From positions 186,001 through 250,000 of the forward strand of contig NZ_JAUFRA010000007.1 of assembly GCF_030410045.1 (NCBI RefSeq): 64,000 nucleotides of DNA. The letters are read 5' to 3'. The notes below the pieces were generated by a model, which saw nothing but the letters and a program-made list of their open reading frames with translations, searched no databases and was not told the origin of the DNA. Positions 16,353 through 24,459 of this stretch are shown here, one piece after another. This DNA is from Marivivens donghaensis (GTDB lineage: Bacteria > Pseudomonadota > Alphaproteobacteria > Rhodobacterales > Rhodobacteraceae). The translations under genes and the position numbers were made by a program. Every line of letters begins with the position of its first letter. Position 1 is the stretch's first letter.

Positions 16353-19322
16353 TTATTTTCCTTCGATGGTCAGCGCCTCGTTAACGAGGGCTTCTTGTTG
16401 GGCTTTGTGTTGGCTGGCGAGGCCCGTTGCGGGCGATGCCGATGGAGCGCGACCAGCGTAGACTGGACGCTTGTGTTTCGCTTTGATGCGGGTGAGGACC
16501 CATTCGATGTTGGGTTCAACAAAGGTCCATGCACCTTGGTTGCGCGGCTCTTCCTGACACCAAACCATTTCGGCGTCTTTAAAGCGCTCAAGCTCTTTCA
16601 TCATCGACTGTGCTGGGAACGGGTAGAACTGTTCCAGACGCAGGATGTAGACATCGTCGATGCCGCGTGCGTCACGCTCTTCGAGGAGGTCGTAATAGAC
16701 CTTGCCCGAACACATTACGACACGCTTGATCTTGTCGTCAGAGACGAGGTTCGCTGTCGAACGACCGGTTTTCTTTTCGGTGTCCGCATCGTCCCACAGA
16801 ACGCGGTGGAACGACGAACCTTCGGCAAAGTCAGCCATATCCGAGACGCAGAGTTTGTGGCGCAGAAGCGATTTCGGCGTCATCAGAACCAGCGGCTTAC
16901 GGAAGTTGCGGTGCAATTGGCGACGCAGGATGTGGAAGTAGTTCGCTGGGGTCGAGCAGTTTGCAACGATCCAGTTGTCACCACCACAGAGCTGCAAGAA
17001 GCGCTCGAGGCGTGCGGAAGAGTGTTCCGGACCTTGGCCTTCGAAGCCGTGCGGCAGGAGCATCACGAGACCCGACATCCGGAGCCACTTCGATTCACCC
17101 GAACAGATGAACTGGTCGAACATGATCTGCGCGCCGTTTGCGAAGTCGCCGAACTGGGCTTCCCACATGGTCAGAGCGTTCGGTTCAGCCAGCGAGTAGC
17201 CGTATTCGAAGCCCAGAACCGCGTATTCGGACAGCATGGAGTCGATCACTTCGTACTGAGCCTGACCCTCGCGGATGTGGTTCAGCGGGTAGTAACGATC
17301 TTCGGTCTGCTGGTCGATGAAGGCCGAGTGACGCTGCGAGAAGGTGCCGCGTGTTGCGTCCTGACCCGACAGACGAACGGGATAGCCTTCGAGCTGGAGC
17401 GAACCAAAGGCCAGCGCCTCTGCGGTTGCCCAGTCAAAGCCAGTGCCGCTGTCGAACATCGCCTTTTTCGCTTCGAGCTGGCGACCAACGGTTTTGTGTA
17501 GGTTGAAGCCCTCAGGAACGGTAGTCAGAGCCTTACCAACTTCTTTCAGGGTCGCTTCTTTCACCGCGGTTTTGCCACGCTGATATTTGCCCTGTTTCTG
17601 ACGGTCCATATGCGACCAACGGCCATCGAGCCAGTCAGCCTTGTTCGGTTTGTATTCGCGGCCTGCTTCGAACTCTTCGTTCAGAAGGGCTTGGAACTGG
17701 GCCTTCATATCCTCGATCTCGCCTTCGGGGATCAGGCCGTCTTTGACCAGACGCTCTGTGTAAAGCTGGAGCGTGGTTTTGTGCTTTTTGATGCGGTTGT
17801 ACATCGCCGGGTTGGTGAACATCGGCTCGTCGCCTTCGTTGTGACCAAAGCGGCGGTAGCAGAAGATGTCGATGACAACGTCTTTGTGGAACTTCTGACG
17901 GAATTCGGTCGCAACTTTCGCAGCGTGAACAACAGCCTCTGGGTCGTCACCGTTCACGTGGAAAATCGGAGCCTCAACCACCAGTGCGTTGTCGGTCGGA
18001 TAGGGCGACGAACGCGAGAAGTGCGGCGCAGTGGTGAAACCGATCTGGTTGTTCACAACGATGTGGATGGTGCCGCCGGTGCGGTGACCGCGCAGACCCG
18101 ACAGGGCGAAACATTCAGCCACGACGCCCTGACCTGCGAATGCAGCGTCACCGTGCAGAAGGATCGGCAGAACCGAGTGACGGGTCTGGTCGTTCATCTG
18201 GTCGGTTTTCGCGCGTGCCTTACCCAGAACAACGGGGTTAACCGCCTCAAGGTGGGACGGGTTCGCGGTCAGCGAGAGGTGCACTTCGTTGCCGTCGAAC
18301 GAACGGTCGGACGATGCGCCGAGGTGGTATTTCACGTCGCCCGAGCCATCAACGTCTTCGGGTTTGAACGAACCACCTTGGAATTCGTTAAAGATCGCGC
18401 GGTAAGGTTTGGACATCACGTTTGCCAGAACCGACAGACGACCACGGTGTGGCATACCGATGACGATTTCCTTCACACCCAGCGCGCCCCCGCGCTTGAT
18501 GATCTGTTCCATCGCTGGGATGAGGCTTTCGCCGCCGTCCAGACCAAAGCGTTTGGTGCCCATGTATTTTACATGGAGGAACTTCTCAAAGCCTTCGGCT
18601 TCGACCAGTTTGTTCAGGATCGCCTTACGGCCATTCTGGGTAAAGGTGATCTCTTTGCCGAAACCTTCGATCCGCTCTTTCAGCCAGCCCGCCTGTTCGG
18701 GATCGGAGATGTGCATGTATTGCAGGGCAAAGGTGCCGCAATAGGTGCGGCGCACGATTGCCATGATTTCGTTCATGGTCGCAACTTCGAGACCCAGAAC
18801 GTTGTCGATAAAGATCGGACGATCCATGTCCGCAGGCGTGAAGCCGTAGGATTTCGGATCAAGTTCCGGATGCGGAACGGTGTCGCGCATGCCCAGCGGA
18901 TCGAGGTCAGCGATCAAGTGGCCACGGATACGATAGGCGCGGATGATCATCAGCGCACGGATCGAGTCCAGAACCGCGAGGCGAACTTGATCTTCGGTGA
19001 TCGACGCGCCTTTTTCGGCGGCTTTCGCTTTGATCTTGTCCCCAGCCGCTTTGGCGTCTGCAGGCCACTGGCCATCCAGCGCAGCGGTCAGGTCGTCGTT
19101 CGGAACCGGCGGCCAGTCATGGCGGGTCCACGATGCACCAGCGGCTTCGGCTTTTGCCTCAGACGGAGTGTCGCCAAGCGATGCGAAGAAATCGCGCCAG
19201 CTTTCGTCGACTGCATTTGGGTTGTCAGCATAACGAGCGTAGAGCTGCTCAATATACTCCGCATTGTGGCCTTGCAGGAAGGAAGATGCGTGGAACACGT
19301 CGTTCGGGGATTGATCGTTCAT
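16353..19322 (-). CDS. sucA: 2-oxoglutarate dehydrogenase E1 component
   Basis: Thiamine-diphosphate enzyme that decarboxylates 2-oxoglutarate, the entry to the second half of the TCA cycle. The 989-residue length is usual. It begins with the E2-binding type N-terminus (SSFLQGHNAEYIEQLYARYA). The active-site region GMPHRGRLSVLANVMSKPYR and the thiamine-binding GDAAFAGQGVVAECF through NNQIGFTT are intact, as is the C-terminal EPRNQGAW. It sits 10 bases after the small upstream gene at 19333 and directly before sucB. Confidence 0.97.
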   Translation of the reverse strand: MNDQSPNDVFHASSFLQGHNAEYIEQLYARYADNPNAVDESWRDFFASLGDTPSEAKAEAAGASWTRHDWPPVPNDDLTAALDGQWPADAKAAGDKIKAKAAEKGASITEDQVRLAVLDSIRALMIIRAYRIRGHLIADLDPLGMRDTVPHPELDPKSYGFTPADMDRPIFIDNVLGLEVATMNEIMAIVRRTYCGTFALQYMHISDPEQAGWLKERIEGFGKEITFTQNGRKAILNKLVEAEGFEKFLHVKYMGTKRFGLDGGESLIPAMEQIIKRGGALGVKEIVIGMPHRGRLSVLANVMSKPYRAIFNEFQGGSFKPEDVDGSGDVKYHLGASSDRSFDGNEVHLSLTANPSHLEAVNPVVLGKARAKTDQMNDQTRHSVLPILLHGDAAFAGQGVVAECFALSGLRGHRTGGTIHIVVNNQIGFTTAPHFSRSSPYPTDNALVVEAPIFHVNGDDPEAVVHAAKVATEFRQKFHKDVVIDIFCYRRFGHNEGDEPMFTNPAMYNRIKKHKTTLQLYTERLVKDGLIPEGEIEDMKAQFQALLNEEFEAGREYKPNKADWLDGRWSHMDRQKQGKYQRGKTAVKEATLKEVGKALTTVPEGFNLHKTVGRQLEAKKAMFDSGTGFDWATAEALAFGSLQLEGYPVRLSGQDATRGTFSQRHSAFIDQQTEDRYYPLNHIREGQAQYEVIDSMLSEYAVLGFEYGYSLAEPNALTMWEAQFGDFANGAQIMFDQFICSGESKWLRMSGLVMLLPHGFEGQGPEHSSARLERFLQLCGGDNWIVANCSTPANYFHILRRQLHRNFRKPLVLMTPKSLLRHKLCVSDMADFAEGSSFHRVLWDDADTEKKTGRSTANLVSDDKIKRVVMCSGKVYYDLLEERDARGIDDVYILRLEQFYPFPAQSMMKELERFKDAEMVWCQEEPRNQGAWTFVEPNIEWVLTRIKAKHKRPVYAGRAPSASPATGLASQHKAQQEALVNEALTIEGK

Positions 19323-19332
19323 AGTTTGAACC

Positions 19333-20028
19333 TCAGTTCGAGGGGGCGGGAATGGTCAGGCGCGTCAACACAGCGTTCGACGCGGCAAGGGGCGGGACTG
19401 GCTCTGTTTCGGGAACCAGTTGAATGACGTAGATAGCGGCTTCGGAGCCGTCCGCTTGAAGGCCCGAAAGGGTCATCATGCGGTAGCCATCGGTTACGGT
19501 GACTTCGTGATCGTCGTCTTGATCGGCACCGTCAAAGAAGTTGTCGGTCAGGCGACTGTCAGGGAGTGCGATCGCGCACTCGACCATCAGATCGCCATTG
19601 TCGGCACGGTAACCAGCCAGCAAAAGCGTAGCGCCTTCTTGTTCGAGGATCGCACGGCCTTCGGTCAGGGTGTTCGCATCGGGCAGGGCGGTGGACGCAC
19701 GATAGGCCATGATCCCAGCCCAATCCGACGGCTGTTCGGGCACGTTGATCGGCAAGAACGCATCAGTCAGGCGAGCAATCGCCCCAACGCGGTCAGCCAC
19801 ATCAATCCAACCCTCAGAGGCGAGGCCATCGACGTAGGACACCTTACCATCACGCGTTTCGTAGCACGTGTCGAACGGAGGAGAGAGGCGATCGGGATCG
19901 TTCGACGCGCCATAGGCAAAGGCGCTGACGAGGATCAGACCAAGCGCGGCAATCAGCATCACAAACACACGAGGTGCGAGCGTTTCGCGCGAGGTCGAAA
20001 AATCGAAAATGGGGCGAAGGCGGCACAT
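19333..20028 (-). CDS. Conserved hypothetical membrane-anchored protein within the suc operon
   Basis: I do not recognise a family. The start chosen is the ATG at 20028, with GGAGG about 9 bases upstream; a longer frame to 20118 would run almost to sucD. The 231-residue product has a short basic N-terminus, one hydrophobic segment (VFVMLIAALGLILVSAFAYG, residues ~22-41) that may be a signal anchor, and a soluble extracytoplasmic domain with DTCYETRDGKV and a second cysteine in MVECAIALPDS. It lies between sucD and sucA on the same strand, so it is expressed with the 2-oxoglutarate/succinyl-CoA genes. Any role in that pathway is unproven. Confidence 0.75.
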   Translation of the reverse strand: MCRLRPIFDFSTSRETLAPRVFVMLIAALGLILVSAFAYGASNDPDRLSPPFDTCYETRDGKVSYVDGLASEGWIDVADRVGAIARLTDAFLPINVPEQPSDWAGIMAYRASTALPDANTLTEGRAILEQEGATLLLAGYRADNGDLMVECAIALPDSRLTDNFFDGADQDDDHEVTVTDGYRMMTLSGLQADGSEAAIYVIQLVPETEPVPPLAASNAVLTRLTIPAPSN

Positions 20029-20129
20029 ATCAGCAGCCTCCGCCAATAGCTTTGCCCGAAAATGCGCGACGAGCGGCCAGCACGAGGCTGACCGCTGCGT
20101 TTTGCATATGACGAGCACGCGGGCGCATC

Positions 20130-21014
20130 TTAGCCCTTGATCGCTTTCAGCACAGCTTCACCGAGCGTTGCAGGGCTGTCTGCAACGATGATGCCTGCCG
20201 ACTTCATAGCTTCGATCTTGGATTCTGCGTCACCTTTGCCGCCAGCGACGATTGCGCCAGCGTGACCCATGCGACGGCCCGGAGGGGCTGTGCGGCCAGC
20301 GATGAAGCCAGCGGTCGGTTTCCAACGGCCTTTTTTGCGCTGCTCAGCGAGGAATTCAGCTGCTTCCTCTTCTGCAGAACCACCGATTTCACCGATCATG
20401 ATGATCGACTGGGTTTCCGGATCGTCGAGGAACATGTCCAGCACGTCAATGTGCTCTGTGCCTTTGATCGGGTCGCCGCCGATACCAACAGCGGTCGACT
20501 GGCCGAGGCCGATGTCCGCAGTCTGTTTCACAGCTTCGTAGGTCAGGGTGCCCGAACGGGACACAACGCCAACCGAACCACGCTTGTGGATGTGACCCGG
20601 CATAATGCCGATCTTGCATGCGTCAGGGGTGATGATACCTGGGCAGTTCGGGCCGATCAGGCGCGACTTGGAGTCGATCAGCGCGCGTTTTACCTTCATC
20701 ATGTCGAGCACCGGAATGCCCTCGGTGATGCAGACGATCAGTTCCATTTCAGCGTCGATCGCTTCGAGGATCGAGTCTGCTGCGAACGGTGGCGGAACGT
20801 AGATTACGGTCGCGTTTGCTTCGGTTTTTGCTTTCGCCTCGTGAACCGAGTCAAAAACTGGCAGGCCGAGGTGCTCTTGACCGCCTTTACCGGGGGTCAC
20901 ACCACCAACCATTTTGGTGCCGTATGCGATTGCCTGTTCCGAGTGGAACGTGCCCTGCGAGCCGGTGAAGCCCTGGCAGATCACTTTGGTATTTTCGTTT
21001 ACAAGGATTGCCAT
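20130..21014 (-). CDS. sucD: Succinyl-CoA synthetase, alpha subunit
   Basis: Makes succinate and ATP/GTP from succinyl-CoA. The 294-residue subunit has the CoA-binding Rossmann fold at the N-terminus (CQGFTGSQGTFHSEQAIAYG) and the phosphohistidine His251 in GHAGAIVAGGKGDAE. GPNCPGIITPDACKIGIMPG is also characteristic. It starts 4 bases after sucC, a tight operon pair. Confidence 0.97.
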   Translation of the reverse strand: MAILVNENTKVICQGFTGSQGTFHSEQAIAYGTKMVGGVTPGKGGQEHLGLPVFDSVHEAKAKTEANATVIYVPPPFAADSILEAIDAEMELIVCITEGIPVLDMMKVKRALIDSKSRLIGPNCPGIITPDACKIGIMPGHIHKRGSVGVVSRSGTLTYEAVKQTADIGLGQSTAVGIGGDPIKGTEHIDVLDMFLDDPETQSIIMIGEIGGSAEEEAAEFLAEQRKKGRWKPTAGFIAGRTAPPGRRMGHAGAIVAGGKGDAESKIEAMKSAGIIVADSPATLGEAVLKAIKG

Positions 21015-21018
21015 TGTT

Positions 21019-22215
21019 TTAGCCTTTCACCGCTTTCACGATTTTCTCTGCGCCGTCAGACAGGTTGTCAGCAGCGATAACGTCGAGGCCAGAGTTGTTG
21101 ATGATCTCTTTGCCTTTTTCGACGTTGGTGCCTTCGAGACGAACAACCAGCGGAACCTTCAGGCCAACTTCTTTAACAGCAGCGATAACGCCCTCTGCGA
21201 TCACGTCGCAGCGCATGATGCCGCCGAAGATGTTGACGAGGATGCCTTTGACGTTCGGGTCAGAGGTGATGATTTTGAACGCTTCGGTCACTTTCTCTTT
21301 GGTCGCGCCGCCACCTACGTCGAGGAAGTTAGCTGGCTCTGCGCCGTAGAGTTTGATGATGTCCATGGTCGCCATAGCGAGACCAGCACCGTTCACCATG
21401 CAGCCGATTTCACCGTCGAGAGCGATGTAGTTCAGGTCGAATTTCGACGCTTCCAGCTCTTTCGGGTCTTCTTCGGTGGTGTCGCGCAGTTCTGCGATGT
21501 CAGGCTGGCGGTAGATCGCGTTGCCGTCGAAGCCAACTTTGGCGTCCAGCAGTTTCAGGCTGCCCGAACCTTCGAGAACGATGAGCGGGTTGATTTCCAG
21601 CATCTCCATGTCTTTCTCGATGAAAGCTTTGTAGAGGATGCCCATCAGCTTAACGCATTCTTTGACCTGAGTGCCCGAGAGGCCCAGAGCGAAAGCGATG
21701 CGACGGCCGTGGTAAGGCTGGTAGCCAGTTGCCGGATCAACAGAGAACGAGAGGATCTTCTCAGGGGTCGACGCTGCAACCTCTTCGATGTCCATGCCGC
21801 CTTCGGTCGAGCAAACGAACGAAACGCGCGAGGTCTGACGGTCAATCAGCAGTGCGAGGTACAGTTCGCGCTCAATGTCGGAACCGTCTTCGATGTAGAT
21901 GCGGTTCACCTGTTTGCCAGCCGGACCGGTCTGGTGGGTGACGAGGGTCTTGCCCAGCATCTGTTTTGCCATTTCGGCAGCTTCTTCGACGGAGAAAGCG
22001 AGGCGAACGCCACCCTTTTCACCGGCTTCAGGCTCTACGAATTTGCCTTTGCCGCGGCCACCTGCGTGGATTTGCGACTTAACAACCCAGAGCGGGCCGT
22101 CGAGTTCGCCAGCTGCAGTTTTCGCATCTTCTGCTTTCAGAACGGGGCGACCGTCGGAGACGGGAGCGCCGTAGCTGCGCAGAAGCGCCTTGGCTTGGTA
22201 TTCATGAATGTTCAT
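21019..22215 (-). CDS. sucC: Succinyl-CoA synthetase, beta subunit
   Basis: Nucleotide-binding ATP-grasp subunit of succinyl-CoA synthetase, 398 residues. Start is the ATG at 22215 (MNIHEYQAKALLRSYGAPVS) with GAGGGACAC upstream; the open frame to 22311 is leader. VVKSQIHAGGRGKGKFVEP is the ATP-grasp nucleotide loop and MVNGAGLAMATMD with FLDVGGGA the C-terminal ligase motif. It is the first gene of the operon running to lpd. Its upstream region carries two TGTGATCACA palindromes, so transcription is likely controlled by the GntR regulator at 11559. Confidence 0.97.
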   Translation of the reverse strand: MNIHEYQAKALLRSYGAPVSDGRPVLKAEDAKTAAGELDGPLWVVKSQIHAGGRGKGKFVEPEAGEKGGVRLAFSVEEAAEMAKQMLGKTLVTHQTGPAGKQVNRIYIEDGSDIERELYLALLIDRQTSRVSFVCSTEGGMDIEEVAASTPEKILSFSVDPATGYQPYHGRRIAFALGLSGTQVKECVKLMGILYKAFIEKDMEMLEINPLIVLEGSGSLKLLDAKVGFDGNAIYRQPDIAELRDTTEEDPKELEASKFDLNYIALDGEIGCMVNGAGLAMATMDIIKLYGAEPANFLDVGGGATKEKVTEAFKIITSDPNVKGILVNIFGGIMRCDVIAEGVIAAVKEVGLKVPLVVRLEGTNVEKGKEIINNSGLDVIAADNLSDGAEKIVKAVKG

Positions 22216-22310
22216 CGAGTGTCCCTCGCTGTGCTTCGGTTTGTACCGTCTAAGCACATGATTACGGTGCAAAGAACGTTTATTTTTAGTGTGAGCGGTA
22301 AAATCCGACA

Positions 22311-22345
22311 TTTGTGATCACAGGTTTTAAGGGTGTGATCACAAA
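22311..22345. promoter_or_regulatory. Tandem TGTGATCACA palindromes upstream of sucC
   Basis: Two exact copies, 22313-22322 and 22334-22343, start 21 bases apart, two turns of the helix, so both lie on the same DNA face. Read towards sucC the block is TTTGTGATCACA, an 11-base spacer containing TTAAAA, then TGTGATCACAAA. The block upstream of sdhC has the same architecture. It is about 100 bases upstream of the sucC start. These are candidate operators for the GntR regulator. Confidence 0.75.
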
Positions 22346-22347
22346 TG

Positions 22348-22360
22348 TTGCGTTGCGGCA
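22348..22360. promoter_or_regulatory. TGC-rich element near the suc operators
   Basis: TTGCGTTGCGGCA directly follows the second palindrome. It matches, with two changes, CTGCGATGCGGCA found upstream of mdh (23490) and of the malyl-CoA gene (24381). It may be a weaker site of the same regulator. Support is limited to this similarity and position. Confidence 0.35.
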
Positions 22361-22407
22361 TTCGCCATGCATGTTAAGGCGGATTCGACTGTGAAGAGTC
22401 GCAAATA

Positions 22408-22434
22408 GAAAAAGGGCGGCCCGAAGACCGCCCT
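22408..22434 (-). terminator. Terminator of mdh
   Basis: AGGGCGG (22413-22419) and CCGCCCT (22428-22434) form a 7-bp stem with an 8-base loop. On the minus strand it is followed by TTTTTCTATTT. It lies just downstream of the mdh stop at 22458, so mdh is a separate transcript from the suc operon. Confidence 0.85.
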
Positions 22435-22457
22435 GTGCAATTCAGATGTCGTGTCGA

Positions 22458-23420
22458 TTAGGACAGCGACGGGTCGATTGCTTTACATGCTTCGATCAGA
22501 CCTTTGACCGCATCAACCGACTTGTCGAACATCTCTTGCTCTTCTTTGTTGAGCTTGATGTCGATGACGCGTTCGATGCCGTTGCCGCCGATTACGGTCG
22601 GAACGCCAACGTACATACCTTTAACGCCGATTTCGCCGTCACAGTATGCTGCGCAAGGCAGAACGCGCTTCTGGTCTTTGAGGTAAGCTTCAGCCATTTC
22701 GATAGCCGAAGTTGCCGGTGCGTAGAATGCGGAGCCAGTTTTCAGCAGGCCAACGATCTCTGCGCCGCCGTCACGGGTGCGCTGAACGATTGCGTCCAGT
22801 TTGTCCTGAGTGGTCCAGCCCATCTCTACCAGATCCGGGAGCGGGATACCGCCAACGGTCGAGTAACGAACCGAAGGAACCATGGTGTCGCCGTGGCCGC
22901 CGAGAACGAATGCAGTAACGTCTTTCATGGAGACGTTGAATTCGGTCGCGAGGAAGTGGCTGAAACGAGCCGAGTCAAGAACGCCAGCCATGCCGACGAC
23001 TTTCTTGGTGGGCAGGCCCGAGAACTGCTGCAGAGCCCAAACCATCGCGTCGAGCGGGTTGGTGATGCAGATTACAAATGCGTCCGGTGCGTGGGCTTTG
23101 ATGCCTTCGCCAACCGATTTCATAACTTTGAGGTTGATGCCCAGCAGGTCGTCACGGGACATGCCCGGTTTGCGGGGAACACCAGCAGTTACGATAACAA
23201 CGTCTGCGCCAGCGATGTCAGCGTAGTCGTTCGAGCCTTTGAAAGAGCCGTCAAAGCCTTCCGACGGGCCGGATTCAGCGATGTCGAGGGCTTTGCCCTG
23301 CGGGGTGCCTTCTGCGATGTCGAAGAGAACAACATCACCGAGTTCCTTGATCGCTGCGAGGTGGGCGAGGGTGCCACCGATCTGGCCAGCGCCGATAAGG
23401 GCAATCTTGGGTCGAGCCAT
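22458..23420 (-). CDS. mdh: Malate dehydrogenase
   Basis: NAD-dependent oxidation of malate to oxaloacetate. The 320-residue product is of the lactate-dehydrogenase-like class. Start is the ATG at 23420 (MARPKIALIGAGQIGGTLAH) with AAGGACGG upstream. GAGQIGG near residue 10 binds NAD; the substrate arginines are in GVPRKPGMSRDD and the catalytic histidine in VLGGHGDTMVP. It is monocistronic, with its own terminator and a TGC-rich element (23489-23504) 69 bases upstream that is shared with the malyl-CoA gene. Confidence 0.97.
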   Translation of the reverse strand: MARPKIALIGAGQIGGTLAHLAAIKELGDVVLFDIAEGTPQGKALDIAESGPSEGFDGSFKGSNDYADIAGADVVIVTAGVPRKPGMSRDDLLGINLKVMKSVGEGIKAHAPDAFVICITNPLDAMVWALQQFSGLPTKKVVGMAGVLDSARFSHFLATEFNVSMKDVTAFVLGGHGDTMVPSVRYSTVGGIPLPDLVEMGWTTQDKLDAIVQRTRDGGAEIVGLLKTGSAFYAPATSAIEMAEAYLKDQKRVLPCAAYCDGEIGVKGMYVGVPTVIGGNGIERVIDIKLNKEEQEMFDKSVDAVKGLIEACKAIDPSLS

Positions 23421-23488
23421 TTTTCCGTCCTTGATAGGGGTTGTGGTCGGCGCAAGGGGTAGTCTTTTGGAACGCCGCAATCAAGAGT

Positions 23489-23504
23489 GCTGCGATGCGG
23501 CAAA
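23489..23504. promoter_or_regulatory. GCTGCGATGCGGCAAA element upstream of mdh
   Basis: An exact 16-base copy of the element at 24380-24395. The core CTGC-GAT-GCGG resembles the CTGC-N3/4-GCAG sites I recall for PhaR, the polyhydroxyalkanoate/carbon-flux regulator of Rhodobacter and Paracoccus. It lies 69 bases before the mdh start on the opposite strand. The match to PhaR is by memory and one base off. Confidence 0.45.
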
Positions 23505-23581
23505 GGGTTTCGCCTGTTGTTAAAAGGATGTTTGCGCTAAAAATCGGCACACAATGGTATGCCGTGTCCGATTTTCGAAGG

Positions 23582-23599
23582 GAATCACACGGGTGATTC
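23582..23599. promoter_or_regulatory. Inverted repeat over the tauE leader, with two GANTC sites
   Basis: Arms GAATCAC (23582-23588) and GTGATTC (23593-23599) with a 4-base centre end 13 bases before the tauE ATG. Each arm holds a GANTC site, the target of the CcrM methylase of alphaproteobacteria. It could be an operator, an RNA hairpin near the ribosome site, or chance. Confidence 0.3.
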
Positions 23600-23612
23600 T
23601 AGGGAAAACAGC

Positions 23613-24359
23613 ATGGATGGGACTCTTTTTTGGGTTTTGGCGACTCTTTCGGCGATTTCCGTCGGGATGAGTAAGGGCGGTTTGCCTGTCGTCAGCAACC
23701 TCGCCGTTCCGCTGCTTGCCCTCGTTATCGATCCCGTGGTTGCGGCTGGTCTCTTGCTGCCCGTCTATATTGTCTCGGATGTGGTTGGTGTCTGGACCTA
23801 TCGGCATGAATTTAACAAACGGGTCATCGTGATCATCTGTGCTGGGGCCACTGTTGGGGTCGCGATTGGTGGTTTGACGGCCAGCATCACGCCCAAAGGG
23901 TGGGTGACGATCCTCGTGGGTTTGATCGGCTTAGTTTTCGCCCTCAACCTTATTTGGCGCCGTAATCGCGAGGTTCCGGCAAAGGCACCCCATACGCCAT
24001 CGGGCCTATTTTGGGGCGTCCTGACGGGCTTTACCAGCTTTGTGAGCCACGCAGGTGGGCCGCCCTATCAGGTTTGGGTTCTGCCGCAGAAACTGTCGAA
24101 GCTCGCCTTTGCAGGCACGTCGACCATCGCCTTTGCCTACATCAATTGGATTAAGATGATCCCCTACGTGATGCTCGGGCAGGTGAACTTTAGCAGCCTA
24201 AAAATTGCGGCGTACCTCATGGTGCCTGCTGCGATCTCTGTTCTGATTGGTGCGCGTTTGGTGCGGATCCTCCCCGATGCGGCGTTTTTCAAAATCGTAA
24301 CGGGCGCGCTTTTGCTGATTTCGGTAAAGCTGCTGTGGGACGGGTTCGGGCAGATTTAA
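23613..24359 (+). CDS. TauE/SafE-family membrane permease
   Basis: A 248-residue integral membrane protein with about eight hydrophobic segments. Start is the ATG at 23613 (MDGTLFWVLATLSAISVGMS) preceded by AGGGAAAA; the frame upstream to 23559 lacks a ribosome site. SVGMSKGGLPVVSNLAVPLL and the repeat-like FTSFVSHAGGPPYQVWVLPQ are the two TauE motifs. The family moves sulfite, sulfoacetate or other organic anions; the substrate here is unknown. It lies between mdh and the malyl-CoA gene on the plus strand, so an organic acid is worth considering. Confidence 0.9.
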   Translation: MDGTLFWVLATLSAISVGMSKGGLPVVSNLAVPLLALVIDPVVAAGLLLPVYIVSDVVGVWTYRHEFNKRVIVIICAGATVGVAIGGLTASITPKGWVTILVGLIGLVFALNLIWRRNREVPAKAPHTPSGLFWGVLTGFTSFVSHAGGPPYQVWVLPQKLSKLAFAGTSTIAFAYINWIKMIPYVMLGQVNFSSLKIAAYLMVPAAISVLIGARLVRILPDAAFFKIVTGALLLISVKLLWDGFGQI

Positions 24360-24379
24360 CCGTCTCATCCCAAAGTATC

Positions 24380-24395
24380 GCTGCGATGCGGCAAA
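24380..24395. promoter_or_regulatory. GCTGCGATGCGGCAAA element upstream of the malyl-CoA gene
   Basis: Exact copy of the element before mdh, 64 bases upstream of the ATG at 24460. Similarity extends a little further, since GCCTGTTG follows both copies at slightly different distance. A shared regulator of mdh and the ethylmalonyl-CoA pathway genes is the natural reading. Confidence 0.45.
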
Positions 24396-24459
24396 AAGCC
24401 TGTTGAATGAATCGAATGAATGAGGTCATCTTTGCGCAACTTTATTGCGAGGAAGAATC

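Noticed and set aside
17610..19427. 605-codon open frame on the plus strand
   Set aside because: Antisense to sucA; the true gene is a full-length E1 subunit with intact motifs.
22313..22343. CRP-type binding sites
   Set aside because: CRP sites have TGTGA and TCACA separated by 6 bases; here the halves adjoin directly.
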